From positions 8,650,894-8,692,617 of the forward strand of contig NC_049993.1 of assembly GCF_000003815.2 (NCBI RefSeq): a stretch of 41,724 nucleotides of DNA, written 5' to 3'. The translations under genes were made by a program, and so were the position numbers. This DNA comes from Branchiostoma floridae. Lineage: Eukaryota > Chordata > Leptocardii > Amphioxiformes > Branchiostomatidae. Positions 22,001 through 30,355 of the stretch are shown here, in pieces; position 1 is the stretch's first letter; every line of letters begins with the position of its first letter. The notes under the pieces are model-generated. The model saw only the letters and a program-made list of their open reading frames with translations, had not been told where the DNA came from and did no database searches.

Positions 22001-22042
22001 CGCTACACTGTCCCGCGGAGCCCGGTCAGGACATGGATCCAT
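6926..22042 (-). CDS. MAP3K1: MAP3K1 (MEKK1): SWIM-RING-kinase MAP kinase kinase kinase, 17 coding exons
   Basis: Coding exons, 5' to 3' on the minus strand: 22042-21948, 20929-20818, 20454-19738, 17859-17743, 15663-15518, 15211-15093, 14539-14461, 14060-13919, 13088-12861, 12417-12284, 11636-10469, 10041-9901, 9463-9301, 8890-8759, 8309-8193, 7731-7574, 7072-6926. All introns are GT-AG. The sum is 3915 nt (1304 aa plus stop) and all junction phases close. Human MEKK1 is about 1512 aa. Domains: SWIM 309-347, RING 404-452, HEAT/ARM-like region from about 500 to the high 700s, Ser/Pro-rich linker, kinase about 1036-1304 with Lys1065, Asp1162 (HRD) and Asp1181 (DFG). By family, it phosphorylates MAP2Ks (JNK, ERK) and acts as an E3 ligase through its RING. 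The N-terminus is shorter than in human. No obvious DTVD caspase site was seen. Confidence 0.93.
7574..7731 (-). CDS. MAP3K1: MAP3K1 exon 16: activation segment P+1 loop to C-lobe
   Basis: The exon encodes [20 protein letters not shown], then [12 protein letters not shown] and PPWNA: subdomains VIII-IX with the APE motif and the DVWS Asp. The acceptor is CCTCAG and the donor is AGG|GTAGGT. It joins exon 15 at phase 1 (the Gly codon is split) and exon 17 at phase 0. Confidence 0.95.
8193..8309 (-). CDS. MAP3K1: MAP3K1 exon 15: catalytic loop end and DFG
   Basis: The exon encodes [18 protein letters not shown], then TAARLATK and [10 protein letters not shown]. It contains the Asn and DFG Asp (1181) that bind metal. 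Vertebrates have DFGAAAR here, this protein has DFGTAAR. The acceptor is TTCCCACAG, the donor CTGG|GTAGGT. Its acceptor edge is copied twice in the upstream intron (8376-8420 and 8469-8510). Confidence 0.94.
8282..8512 (-). repeat. three tandem copies of the exon 15 acceptor edge
   Basis: Copies at 8282-8321, 8378-8420 and 8469-8510, spaced about 90-96 bp. They share GTGTCAACT or CTGTCAACTAGCAGG, GTTAGCTC and TGTGGGAATAAC. The first copy holds the true splice site and the first codons of exon 15. The third is nearly identical but reads CATGTGGG in place of CCTGTGGG. On the minus strand this changes the acceptor context from CCACAG|GAG to CCACAT|GAG, so that decoy has lost its AG. Confidence 0.8.
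8759..8890 (-). CDS. MAP3K1: MAP3K1 exon 14: kinase alpha-D to HRD loop
   Basis: The exon encodes [20 protein letters not shown] and then [20 protein letters not shown], including catalytic Asp1162. The acceptor CTAG|GGGGCT completes a Gly split with exon 13, and the donor is AAGG|GTAAGA at phase 1. Confidence 0.95.
9090..9170. repeat. dispersed repeat, copy 2
   Basis: This is the partner of 4832-4931, lying in the intron between MAP3K1 exons 13 and 14. The shared blocks include TCAACTCAAGATA, ACAGAAGCTT and TGTCTACCTCACATTTACC. Confidence 0.6.
9301..9463 (-). CDS. MAP3K1: MAP3K1 exon 13: kinase alpha-C to hinge
   Basis: The exon encodes [20 protein letters not shown], then [20 protein letters not shown] and FNIFQEWMP. 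Glu of the EEI/GEIQ stretch is the alpha-C candidate that pairs with Lys1065. The acceptor is TCTCCCAG and the donor CCAG|GTAACT. Confidence 0.94.
9901..10041 (-). CDS. MAP3K1: MAP3K1 exon 12: glycine-rich loop and ATP lysine
   Basis: The exon encodes [20 protein letters not shown] and then GTLMACKQ. The Gly-rich loop is GTGAFS and the ATP-binding Lys is residue 1065. The acceptor is TGTTTCAG, the donor CAG|GTAGGA, both in phase 0. Vertebrate MEKK1 reads MAVKQV where this reads MACKQV, so a Cys precedes the catalytic Lys. Confidence 0.94.
10469..11636 (-). CDS. MAP3K1: MAP3K1 exon 11: end of HEAT/ARM-like region and disordered linker
   Basis: This is a large exon of 1168 nt. It starts [18 protein letters not shown]-type, matching the MEKK1 helical region, and continues through [10 protein letters not shown] and [19 protein letters not shown] long Ser/Thr/Pro- and Asn-rich linker follows, then the conserved pre-kinase block ([18 protein letters not shown]). 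The acceptor is AACTAG at 11637-11642 and the donor AAG|GTCAGT. This acceptor, rather than the nearer TGTCAG, is chosen because it keeps the conserved SRT residues and closes the phase with exon 10. Confidence 0.9.
11594..11945 (-). repeat. three tandem copies of the exon 11 acceptor edge
   Basis: Copies start at about 11594, 11703 and 11834. Each includes TTAGCCAGCTCCAG, AGAGTGGACAGGGAGAGCTGA and ACGGCTAGTTATGGGG. That is about 40 nt of exon 11 coding sequence, the acceptor and its flanking intron. The second copy carries an extra internal 30-bp echo of CATATCATATTTCATCTTAC. Decoy acceptors are preserved in copies 2 and 3. Confidence 0.85.
12101..12290 (-). repeat. duplicated donor edge of exon 10
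   Basis: Copies 12101-12166 and 12219-12286 share TACCAGTACTAGCA, ATCAAA, a CTATGACTTTATGACTCCTAC-type block and a T-run that is the end of exon 10 on the minus strand. The second copy carries the real donor AAAAA|GTAGGA. Confidence 0.7.
12284..12417 (-). CDS. MAP3K1: MAP3K1 exon 10: HEAT/ARM-like helices
   Basis: The exon encodes [20 protein letters not shown] and then [20 protein letters not shown], aligning with the vertebrate LLQPVVDTILVKCADA block. The acceptor is CCTTTTAG. The donor AAAAA|GTAGGA is the only GT that preserves frame into exon 11. Confidence 0.87.
12861..13088 (-). CDS. MAP3K1: MAP3K1 exon 9: HEAT/ARM-like helices
   Basis: The exon encodes [20 protein letters not shown], then an acidic loop [15 protein letters not shown] and [13 protein letters not shown]. 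Vertebrate MEKK1 has the same FSRNWSVRE and DPVYKVYVAAL signatures. The acceptor is TCCTCCCAG, the donor CTG|GTAAGT, phase 0 at both ends. Confidence 0.92.
13068..13370 (-). repeat. three tandem copies of the exon 9 acceptor edge
   Basis: Copies at about 13068-13140, 13198-13266 and 13333-13385 share CAAGTTGTACCCAAACAACT, GGGAGGAAAA and, in two copies, GGTGTTTATCTGCATCAGTG. The unit of about 130 bp spans the first 20 nt of exon 9, its acceptor and intron. The decoys keep a CAG acceptor. Confidence 0.85.
13919..14060 (-). CDS. MAP3K1: MAP3K1 exon 8: Pro-rich linker into the HEAT-like region
   Basis: The frame fixed by both splice phases reads [20 protein letters not shown], then [20 protein letters not shown] and E. 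The AAPW motif just before exon 9 matches vertebrate MEKK1 AAPWVEVFG. The donor is GAG|GTAATA, the acceptor TTCACAG. The other open frame here is Arg/Pro-rich and is rejected because it breaks the phase. Confidence 0.85.
14461..14539 (-). CDS. MAP3K1: MAP3K1 exon 7: second half of RING
   Basis: This is a 79-nt exon encoding [20 protein letters not shown] and TEEGEG. It provides the final CxxC of the RING. Codon W436 is split with exon 6, giving VWAEACK, as in vertebrate IWAEECR. The acceptor is TCCACAG, the donor AAGG|GTAAAA. Confidence 0.92.
14815..15092 (-). repeat. tandem duplication abutting the exon 6 donor
   Basis: A unit of about 125 bp is present about twice. Both copies contain GTTTTCAG-TAAC, an ACTGC/GCTGC-TTT-AAAATCAT block, CTAGAGCAG/TAGAGAATAG, CTTTGA-AAAAC and CCTCCCA. 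The second copy runs up to the donor GTAAGT of exon 6. The duplication contains little or no exon sequence. Confidence 0.55.
15093..15211 (-). CDS. MAP3K1: MAP3K1 exon 6: first half of RING
   Basis: The exon encodes [20 protein letters not shown], then [18 protein letters not shown]. Residues Cys404, Cys407, the CDDGC pair, His-His and Cys are the zinc ligands of the MEKK1-type RING, which gives E3 ubiquitin ligase activity in the family. The acceptor is TCCCCAG, the donor GTCT|GTAAGT. Confidence 0.94.
15518..15663 (-). CDS. MAP3K1: MAP3K1 exon 5: basic linker between SWIM and RING
   Basis: The exon encodes [20 protein letters not shown] followed by an acidic stretch ending [14 protein letters not shown] immediately after the SWIM helix is shared with vertebrate MEKK1. 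The acceptor is TGTTTCAG, the donor AGAG|GTACTG. Confidence 0.92.
16645..16947 (-). other. open 100-codon stretch behind a splice acceptor: possible alternative last exon
   Basis: On the minus strand, GATCTGTTTCCCAG precedes a frame that starts [20 protein letters not shown] in phase 0, the phase in which exon 4 ends. It stays open for 100 codons to TAA. If used, it would give a MAP3K1 isoform ending after SWIM, without RING and kinase. No family resemblance was recognised and no clear polyadenylation signal was found. It may be a chance frame. Confidence 0.2.
17440..17690 (-). repeat. probable tRNA-derived SINE
   Basis: On the minus strand, TAGTCCAGTGGTTAGTAG (A box near 17677-17660) is followed by a body containing GAGCTAGGGGAATTTC, GAACCTGTAAATACTG and CTGTCCTCTCTGTCA. 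The B box is degenerate. The layout suggests an old SINE. The boundaries are approximate. Confidence 0.45.
17743..17859 (-). CDS. MAP3K1: MAP3K1 exon 4: SWIM zinc finger
   Basis: The exon encodes [20 protein letters not shown] and then [19 protein letters not shown]. The CxC...CxH SWIM ligands are Cys310, Cys312, Cys318 and His320. The acceptor is CCTCCCCAG, the donor GAG|GTGGGT, phase 0 on both sides. Its acceptor edge founds the 17.8-18.9 kb array. Confidence 0.94.
17838..18905 (-). repeat. seven-to-eight-copy tandem array derived from the exon 4 acceptor edge
   Basis: The marker TTTCTTCAGGCAATGT recurs near 17930, 18098, 18254, 18447, 18599, 18746 and 18880, so units are about 134-193 bp. 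Each unit also carries a version of CCCACAGCTGCAGCTCTGGG (the first 13 or so nt of exon 4 plus its acceptor) and GTGGTACAA-TTACTAC. Copies differ by 10-25 percent by eye. This array fills about half of the 1.9-kb intron 3. Confidence 0.85.
18906..19737 (-). other. rest of MAP3K1 intron 3
   Basis: The sequence is AT-rich. No gene, RNA or clear repeat was recognised. Confidence 0.5.
19738..20454 (-). CDS. MAP3K1: MAP3K1 exon 3: Ser/Thr-rich N-terminal region
   Basis: This 717-nt exon covers residues 70-308. It holds a hexapeptide repeat (four copies of N-T/I-E-N-S-Q/H at about 97-122), a basic Ser-rich patch ([11 protein letters not shown]), a Cys-rich patch ([20 protein letters not shown]), and the conserved block [20 protein letters not shown] that precedes SWIM in MEKK1. 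The acceptor is ACCTTTCAG, the donor CAG|GTGAGT. The SP and TP sites and the disorder suggest regulation by phosphorylation (inference). Confidence 0.92.
20298..20378 (-). repeat. 18-bp coding minisatellite in MAP3K1 exon 3
   Basis: Four copies of an 18-bp unit (TGTGAGTTCTCTATGTTC-type on the + strand) encode the ENSQN-I/T hexapeptide. The frame is kept. Confidence 0.85.
20818..20929 (-). CDS. MAP3K1: MAP3K1 exon 2
   Basis: The exon encodes [20 protein letters not shown], then [23 protein letters not shown] followed by a basic stretch and GP aligns with the vertebrate MIREKL-to-RRGP block. The acceptor is TTTTCCCAG, the donor ATG|GTGAGT. It completes the Ser codon split with exon 1. Confidence 0.86.
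20930..21947 (-). other. MAP3K1 intron 1 (1.0 kb)
   Basis: AT-rich. No gene or repeat was recognised. Confidence 0.55.
21948..22042 (-). CDS. MAP3K1: MAP3K1 exon 1 coding part with start codon
   Basis: ATG at 22042-22040 opens [20 protein letters not shown], and the donor is AAAG|GTGAAA. The exon may begin at 22053, after an acceptor-like TTGTCCAG. If it is joined to the 22274 donor, an in-frame TGA lies 12 codons upstream of the ATG and no other ATG intervenes, which supports this start. The N-terminus is much shorter than in human, so an upstream coding exon cannot be excluded. Confidence 0.7.
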
Positions 22043-22273
22043 CAGATTGTAACCTGGACAACGTAAAAATGTTAAAATCGGTGTTATTTCAACAATTCTG
22101 AGGTAGAAACGTGCACTATTGTACACCTGGCAGCACCTAACACGACGGTTAAAACTTTGAGTAAAAAATCAAGTCCAAAAGTCATTTCAGCCTCGTGTCC
22201 AAAGTGCACAGGCCGATTGCAAGAGATCTGTGTAAAATTTCACACGGAGGATTTCACAAATGAATCTGCTTAC

Positions 22274-22430
22274 CTTTACACGCCTTCTGTGACCGCTGTC
22301 ACAGACATTGGCTGCGAAACTAGCCGTAAAATCCACAAATTTCACGAGTACTACGTACAAAAACTACACAAAGTTTGGAATCTGTCCAGCCTCGCTTCCG
22401 TCTGGGGTAGGGTTTATGTAGGATGAGGTC
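22274..22430 (-). other. candidate MAP3K1 5' UTR exon
   Basis: On the minus strand a GTAAAG|GTAAGC donor at 22274 pairs well with the acceptor at 22054-22056. The upstream limit is arbitrary because no core promoter could be fixed. Confidence 0.4.
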
Positions 22431-23080
22431 ATGTCCTAAATTTAGAATCGGACCAGTTTAAATTTAATAGTAGGGGAAATGTAAAATTTATTCTCCACAA
22501 TTTTACATTATTATCGAGTATTTAACAACTATACCATTATAAATACATATGTAATATAATATTTTTTGTTTAACTTAGCATTTATTTGGAAATTTAGACG
22601 GAAATAGATCATCTCATAAACAACAGTCGAAAACTAACACCGTTTCTTGCACGCGTGTAATCGTCTGATAAAGTGCCTCTTGGGAAAGATTTTTTCACGA
22701 ATAATTCAGAGAAAAGACGGTAAAATTCCTAACTATTTGTCTAAAATGTTATAAATCAATCAACTAGCACACTATTTACGCATCTTAAAGACAAGATTCC
22801 GAAAAAAAGCTAAAAGTGACATACTCGTGTCAAAGTTCAACTGTCATGGCGGGGGCGGGTCGGTGTCCCACCTGTTGTCCCACCATTGGACAGGTGTGCG
22901 GGACAACAAAGTGCCGCCGGCGCCTGGCAACCGCCTGGCGGTATCAATGGACCGGGCAGGTAACGTGACGCGGGACCAGGCAAGTGGGAAGCCTGGGCGC
23001 TAGTGTGTAGTCGTGCCGACGGCGGAGAGCTGAGTACACGCTGCCTGCTTGCTCACTTCCCGCGCGCCGCGGACGTCCAA
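22431..23080. promoter_or_regulatory. putative divergent promoter of MAP3K1 and the neighbouring gene
   Basis: An AT-rich half (22440-22830) adjoins a GC- and CpG-rich half (22845-23080) with an inverted CCAAT box (CCATTGGA near 22885) and repeated CACCTG/CAGGTG E-box motifs. It lies between the candidate first exons of two divergent genes, about 0.55 kb apart. The function is inferred from position and composition. Confidence 0.45.
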
Positions 23081-23205
23081 GCCGGATCTGATCGATCAAA
23101 AATCTTCCGGACAATCCGTAAACTTGCACGGCATCAAGTCCTTTGGGCAGATTCTTTTAGCCAGCGCTGTGCGATCTTTTGCCACTTTTGCGACGGGACA
23201 ACTAC
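22990..23205 (+). other. candidate 5' UTR first exon of the plus-strand gene
   Basis: GC-rich sequence ends in a strong donor (ACTAC|GTAAGT at 23205). It could splice to the acceptor at 30355, giving a 7.1-kb first intron. The transcription start is not determined. Confidence 0.4.
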
Positions 23206-25366
23206 GTAAGTTTGAACTCTGACAAGTTGATCTCTTTTTCAGAACACTAAGTTGTAAACGTCAAAATTCCTTCACATTGACATTTATTTGTGTTGGCAAC
23301 TCAGGTACTGAAAAGTCACAGTTGAAAACCCTTTGTCCATGGTGTACGGTACGATCTTGTCTTGCATACCGTGACTTGAATAACAAACTCGGGATGTAGA
23401 CGTGAAAACAGCCCTGAAAGCACTGACACAACTGTCAACAAATTAAGCAACTTTTGAAAACCTTCTTTGGCACATGCCACTTCTGAAACAAGGCCCCATG
23501 AAGCAATGAAATATATGATCCATTTTATTGCAGTACTTTGACAAGTTGTCTTAAAGTTTTGACTCTGATTTGCAAGACAAGTTGACAGTTCAACAAGATC
23601 TTACAACAGCCTGATAGATGTAAACTGAATTGTTTTCTCCATTAGAAACAATTATGTATAGTACATTTAGTTAATGGGATAATAATTTGTAAACTGTATT
23701 GTCTGCTTCAGGCAAAAGAGATTAGAACATTTATGGTTATCAATACTCCTTTGATTATTTAATTCAACTGCAATGGAACAGCTTAACATTATTTGTTGTT
23801 ACACAACTTACAATTAAGGAGATACGATAAATGATTTGAACCGTGTAGCTATCAATGCCTTTATATCATTTATTTTTAAACCAACAAATCAAAGCTCAGA
23901 CCCTTAACTTTAGACAAAGTAGCATTGATTTTTGGCGAGAATATGAATTGAACAGTTTGTCATCCTAGTAATCATCTTGTTTCAAGAAACTGAAATCTCC
24001 AGTTAAAAGTTGTTTCTTTGTACATAGAAAATCCTTTCTGAGCTAGAAAGAAAGGTCTTGGTACCCATATTGTGAAAACAAAATGACTCAAACTAAAAGA
24101 AAGAGTTAAAGAGCATGATTGAAAAAACCAAGAGGATTGGCCTTTGAGCAAACAATCAGTATCAGGTGGAAAATTAGAAATGTCAAACTATTCCACAGAG
24201 CTCTACCTTTATCCTAGGATAATGGAGTGATTTTGTAGAAACTTACCAACGAAACTAGGACCGACTTTGTTGTATGGTAGGTTACATGCTTTTAATATGC
24301 ATCATTAGAACTGAATAATTGATGCAATCTTTAGAAAGAAAGCCCCCCTTATGTCAATAGGTAGGGAATCTTACTACTTGCTAATGTTCTTTTTAAGTTT
24401 AATAGTACCATTTTCATCAGGTTGTTATAGTAACACAGCAAGCAATGTTTCATTCATTGTCTTTAACTTTTTTTTAAGGTCTAATAATGGTGAGATACCC
24501 TTTTCTCATTCTTTTGATAAATTGAAGTAGTATAGAGATCTCCAGAAAAAGTTTTCGACAAATTCATCATTATCAAATTAGTCATACACATACTGTGTTC
24601 AACAAGTGGCCAGAGTAAAGTTGTTAGCATCAAGAGCATGTTGATTAATTGTCTGAGCCTTGTAAAGGGTAACCAAAGTATGGTAAGCCGGAGGTAACAA
24701 GGAGCTTTTATACAAATGTCTTTGTATCTAAGTCGTAGAATGGGTGTGTTTTTACATCAGTCATCAACTGCACTTGAAAGCTGCTACGCTTTTTGGTACC
24801 AACATGCAGGTAATTCAAGGGCCTTGTTGTTACATCCTTTATATATACATGAACATGTTTTTGCATTCCTCCATTGATATTTCAAACATGAAGCAAAATC
24901 TGGTATTGAAGTTCAAGATTAACTAAACAAAAACTTGCAGCTGAAAGGTCAATTGAACTCAGTCATTGATACAAGAACTTTAATTATTACACTGCAAGGA
25001 ATTCCATCATTCAAACATTCAGTTTTATACTAGACACATTGCATCCCTATACAAACGGAGAAGTTACTCTATGTAGTATATGGCAAAGCCCAGTTTTGTT
25101 GGGCACTTTAGGAATGTAAAAAGGTTGCTGTTGCAGAAGTTTGCATTTAGCTGTTTTTCCACTCCCCTAGTGGAATTAAGCTGTGTTCAGTCATTAGATT
25201 ATTTTCAAAGTATCCCTTGATGAAAAAGTAGCTAATGATATTCATTGTTTTAATTTGACTTTCTCGAGGAGTGAAACAAGCAAAATTAAAGGACTTTTGT
25301 TTTACTCACTGACCTGCAGAATACAGAGTAGAATGATGTAATGTTACACAAGGCTGACTCAATTGT

Positions 25367-25578
25367 TACTGTAAATGCAGAAATGTTCGCGGTGGATTAA
25401 TGTTCGCGGTTTTCGCGTTGACCACTTCACCGCGAACTTAAAACCACCGCGAACATTTTTCTATTATGGTATTAGATTGCAGTCTATGGTGTTACCGCGA
25501 AATTAAAACCACCGCGAAAAGTCCTTTTTCCCGCTACCGCGAAATTAAATCCCCGCGAACTTAAATGCATTTACAGTA
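25367..25578. mobile_element. CGCGAA-rich MITE with TA flanks
   Basis: The ends are TACTGTAAATGC and its inverse GCATTTACAGTA. The 212-bp body contains many CCGCGAA/TTCGCGG motifs in both orientations, so it can fold into a near-palindrome. TA at each end fits a Tc1/mariner-like target duplication. It has no coding capacity. Similar TTCGCGG-rich MITEs are, from memory, common in marine invertebrates. Confidence 0.78.
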
Positions 25579-27999
25579 TCACCAAATCGGAGTAATAAGT
25601 ATGATTATAGGTGATCTTCCTTCTAAAAGTGGTGTACTTAAGAATTTGCAGATCCAAAGAGGGACTGATTATGGTAATACAATGTACATTGATTCCCACT
25701 GCTTGCGTGTTAGAATAACTGATAATCATTTTCCAGCTTTTCTTCCAGACAGAAGATGCGTAGGTACACATAGTAGTAATCCTAGCAATACACTCTATTT
25801 AGATCATACTCATAGTATGGCCACTGTATCTGTCATCCATTAACTGTTAGCAACAGTAGGTAGGAAAAAACCCTCCATTCCTGGCCAAATTGATTTAGTC
25901 ACTAGGAAGTCGCAACAATGCAGTACAGGGCAGGGGTACACGTAATCCCATTCCTGCAAACACACTGATCTTTGTGCACTGTAATCAGGTTGGAGCAAGA
26001 GGCTTACTTTGTTTATAGGCTTTTAAGGTGAAGTACAGGACAAATGGTCCGACTGGCTGAAGTGGTCCGATTAGTCACTTCTTGCTGTAGGGAGAGAAGA
26101 TGTAATTACTAGTTTACCGTAACCATGCCAACAAGCGTACACCAAGGCATTTCCCTCTTTCACACGTAAATTGTGGGCCACAGTCAACCGTTTGTACACG
26201 TCAGTACGTTTGGTCTGGTTGAGCATTTCAAAGTTCACGGTATGTAGATTTTTGACTGTAGCTGTTGACACAGGGCGATCTTGGGCTGATCTGACTTCAA
26301 CAAATGAGAATCGAATGGAATATTGTAGGAGAGTAATTGTGACGGACTGTTGACTGGGGAGACAGATTATTTTCCTGATTGCACAGCAACAAAAGCTTGT
26401 ATAGAAAACCGGAACATTGGGTATTGAGAAAGGGATTAAACAATTTAGTGTACCTCATGTCAAAGACAGGAATGATTTAAGACTATAGGTAACAAGGCTT
26501 GGCTGCCTGTAGTTGAGCTGAGGACTTAGAAGTGATTCAGGAATCAAGGCAGGAGGCCCAACATTTACACAGAAGGTAAATATCTAGCACACACTTAGAA
26601 GTACAGTAAGCTTTCACTCAATGTGTAATTGGATTACAATTGTACTCAATTTGGTAATTTTCTTGCTCGCTTTGCACTTTGCCTTCAACTTTGTATTGTC
26701 AGTACTCTGAAGTACAGTTGTGGGAAGTAGCAGGACTACATTTCATCACTTTTAAGGTTTTGTGGCTTGACAAGATCATTTTCATACTGCAGCCTCCCTA
26801 GTCATAGTGATGGAAAGAAAGTTTTGATTGGGATTCTAACATCATTTTGAGATGTGTATGGTGGAATACTTATGAATTCTTACTTTTAATTATATTTAGT
26901 AAGACCTGAAACACTACGCCAAGTTGTTTGGTCAGTGTTTGGTCAGGCTGTGTTGTATTTGCATGGTGGGCTGTACTAGACTAAACCAGGCATGGTAGTA
27001 TGGGTGTGAAGCACACTTGAGGTACATTAGTGGGGACAGGATTGTGGAGCTACAATGGGAGTGTGTGGTAGTGATCAATGGACCAGGAGATGGCAGGGAA
27101 CCATGAGTAAACTTTAACAGTGGACTGGACTATTGCAATAATTTTAAGGTAAGCAGGTCTTACGGTATAGGGAGTGATTTGGACTGAAACCAAGAAAAAT
27201 ATTATTGATAGTTAATCGTTCTCATTAGTTCTGTTGTCTTAAGTTTATTGTCTAATGCTTTCCAATTCTTCAGTTATAGACATGAGCTATAATATGTTTG
27301 CAATTTCAAAGAGTCAACTGCAAACTGCAACATTGAACAAGCTGACGTATGACTGGGCCTTAATCCTTACCTAATCTGCTTAGTTACACTGTTATGATGT
27401 AACTGTGACAAAGGAAAATATTTTGGACTCAAAGTTGAATTCCCTTCTCATTGTTTGTTTATGTAAGGAGGTGAGACTGTGAACAGTAAATTCCTGTTTT
27501 TATTTGTGTTCCAAGTTTACACACAACTCAACCACCTGTATGATATGTACCTGTTTGTTTCATATCTCAAATTTTAATGTCTGTGACTAAAAAAAACGAC
27601 AAAAAGAGAGAACAGCAATGTTCCAGATGTGCTAAACTGTCACAATGTAAAGTCTTAAGAAAACACTGCTCCACTTTCTCGCTGCTGCAACAAGTAAGCG
27701 GCCATTGTTTACTGCGCTGACCCATGAAATTAATCCTTGAGAGCGATAGGCTATTGAAGGAGCTCTTGCCTTTGTGTGGGGATGTGTAGTCTGACCAGGT
27801 GAGTTTTGTGGCTTAGTTTATGACTCGATTGTTGCGGTCACTCTCACTTTGTCCTTGCTGCAAATCGTCGTCCGGTAAAAAGCGATACAAATCTGCACAT
27901 GTCGGTGTGTCAGCGACAGGTGGACCACGGCATGATATACTAGGTAAATCTAACGTGGCGGTAACGTAAACCGGTCGCCGGTCGCGGTATCTCGATTCT

Positions 28000-28150
28000 G
28001 GTGGCCAGCACGTTGTTTACCTAGCCACAGATCACATTGGTACGTGCGATAATATTACACCGCTGGCTTTGTGCCCGAAACAATTATTCAAAACACCAGA
28101 CAATTTTACTACTTGGTTGTGAGAACCGTTTTCCTTGAAACTGGCTGACG
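28000..28150 (+). other. candidate alternative 5' UTR exon
   Basis: After a CpG-containing stretch (27830-28030), the sequence ends in GACG|GTAAGT at 28150, a near-consensus donor, 2.2 kb before the coding exon acceptor. The start and usage are unknown. Confidence 0.3.
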
Positions 28151-28898
28151 GTAAGTTCTCGTTTCCTCACAATCTGTCGGTATGTGCTCTTCGATGATGG
28201 TGGAATGAACGCCACGCCATCTTAGGTGCGGGAGGTTATTGACAGATCAAACAAGTGCTTGTTTTTCTTAGCTATTCACACCGAACCTCTGCCATGGCGA
28301 GCTTGTTTGTGTCCAAAATATTGGTAGATCCTGAGCTGTAGGTCCAGGTCTACCCCCCGTCCCCTGTCCTTGGTAACCGAAGCACTCAAGTGTGTACTGA
28401 AGGTTTGCTATCCTCCCACGCCTGCGTTATCTTAATCAGAGGTATGTACGTGTTAGCATTAAGTCTTTATTAGTTTGTACATTGGACCAGTGTAATTGAT
28501 TGTGTGGATATTGGCACAATGTTGATGGGGGTGGGGTTGGCACTAGTAGATCAGTGGTAGTGTTGTGATAGTACTTACCTGGTAACACCCCCTTCCCACT
28601 AGAGACTGTGTCCACTGGTCAAAAATCTGACAAAACGCTCATGGAATTTCATAGATAAAGAAGAATTAAAAAACTGTTTTCTGTCTTTTATATCACATCT
28701 TTACATGACATGCATCATATTCTGATTGTAAAATCAAGGGTGACATTTTGGTCACTAAACGGCCACTCTCAACGATCGCAGTCTAGTGAAATTAAAGGGG
28801 GTCCTTCGAGAAGTGGATCCATTGGACTGAGGAGGTTAACCTCCTTGATTGTACATAAATCAACCTCTTTTTGCACCTCTTTTTATGTATGGAACGGT

Positions 28899-28930
28899 AT
28901 GACCAGCATAAAGGCATGCTTATGCTGGCC
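28899..28930. other. short hairpin
   Basis: CCAGCATAA (28903-28911) pairs with TTATGCTGG (28920-28928) around an 8-nt loop. No function is evident. Confidence 0.4.
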
Positions 28931-30355
28931 TTAAACTATGTGTTTCTTTGTTGTTTGCCTGTCCTTAATCTTTAACCAAACATAAGCTTAAGGAGGGAGT
29001 CATTTGTTTCCAATTGTGTATGACGCAGAGGAGCCATTTGAAATAAGATTAGTTTGCCCTTTTACTTATAAGCAGTTACAAGATTAATTTAGAAGACATT
29101 GATATTATACCAGAATTTTAAGATTTTGCTAAATACATGTATGTACATGTTAAGAATGCTGCAATTTGCTTGATAGCTATTTCTCGTGGTACTACAAAGA
29201 AAGTTATAAAGAAAAAGCAGTTGGGTCTGGCAGAAACTTGCGTGGGAGAATTTGACAGCACAAATTTGTCAATGTCATTACCATGTCCATAGGCACTTCA
29301 ATAATGGTCTGTAAACCTCAGTCGTAAGTCCACATAAAGTCAACCCTGTCTCCCTGTATGCACACTTGCTGCCACTACAGACAGCAGGCTTTCTGTTAGC
29401 CAGTTTACCCAGGTGTACTCTAATCCAGATTAGACAGACTTAACTTCAACCTGCTTGTGATTCATCCATTCATGTTGGATTATCATTAGTACCGTAGGCT
29501 GTATCAACAATGCAGGTTACCCTAATACTTGTATAATTTCACTCAGTATGTATTGATTGTTTGCAGTTCGTAGTAATTTATTTAAGTTTCAACATTAACT
29601 TGATGTCTTGAGAGTGCACGCCCAGATCTCAAATAGGCAATGCATTACTGGGGAGTCAATTATAAGGGGCGTTTTGGGAATGTACAATACATAGGGCAGT
29701 TTGAGATTGAATAGCAACAGTTTTTGCAAATCCACCTGCATGTGAGTTCAACTTGGCTTTCTTTCTACTTTCCCCACGGGAGTGAAGTCTCAAACTTGGA
29801 TGCAAGAGCAACTCAAGGGACTGAGGTAAAATGGTTGCTGAGAACAGGTGGTTGCTCTGGGAAATGGTGGGGTTTAACTATGTAAGAATGGATTCAATGT
29901 GGTTTATGACTGGAGGTTTTTGCCCTTGTGTTCGCCCGAGCAGGTTTTACACATAATATTCAGTTTTTCTGGCATGTTTGCTTGTCATTTCTGTCTTATC
30001 TAAGCAACCATGGTACTTTTGACTTTGAGAAAGCTGAGTTGCCACACATTTATTACGAAAAAATAGAATTTGTTTCGCTAGCATTGCACCTGAAAAGTTC
30101 TTTGTATTGACAGAAACGTTAAACCCTGTATTTACAGAAACTTAAACTATGCTAAGTCTTTGTTATGCAATAATCAACGCTTTGAATCTATTATAGTATA
30201 GCAGGTGCTAAACCATGAGTGACAAGCATTTGATAGCTTGATCTTGATCTTGACAAAGCACTTTGTTGACAGTAACGTAATCCGCGTGCCGATCTTTGTA
30301 ACAATCGTCTTGAATGCTTTGCAATCCTGACGCCGATGACTATTTTTCCTCACAG

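Larger units (their letters stand above)
23206..30355 (+). other. long first intron or intergenic DNA
   Basis: No coding exon was recognised over 7 kb. It includes a MITE (25367-25578), a candidate alternative first exon (28000-28150), a 14-bp palindrome GGAGGTTAACCTCC (28831-28844) and a small hairpin (28903-28928). The rest is AT-rich, with short frames that look random. Confidence 0.5.
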
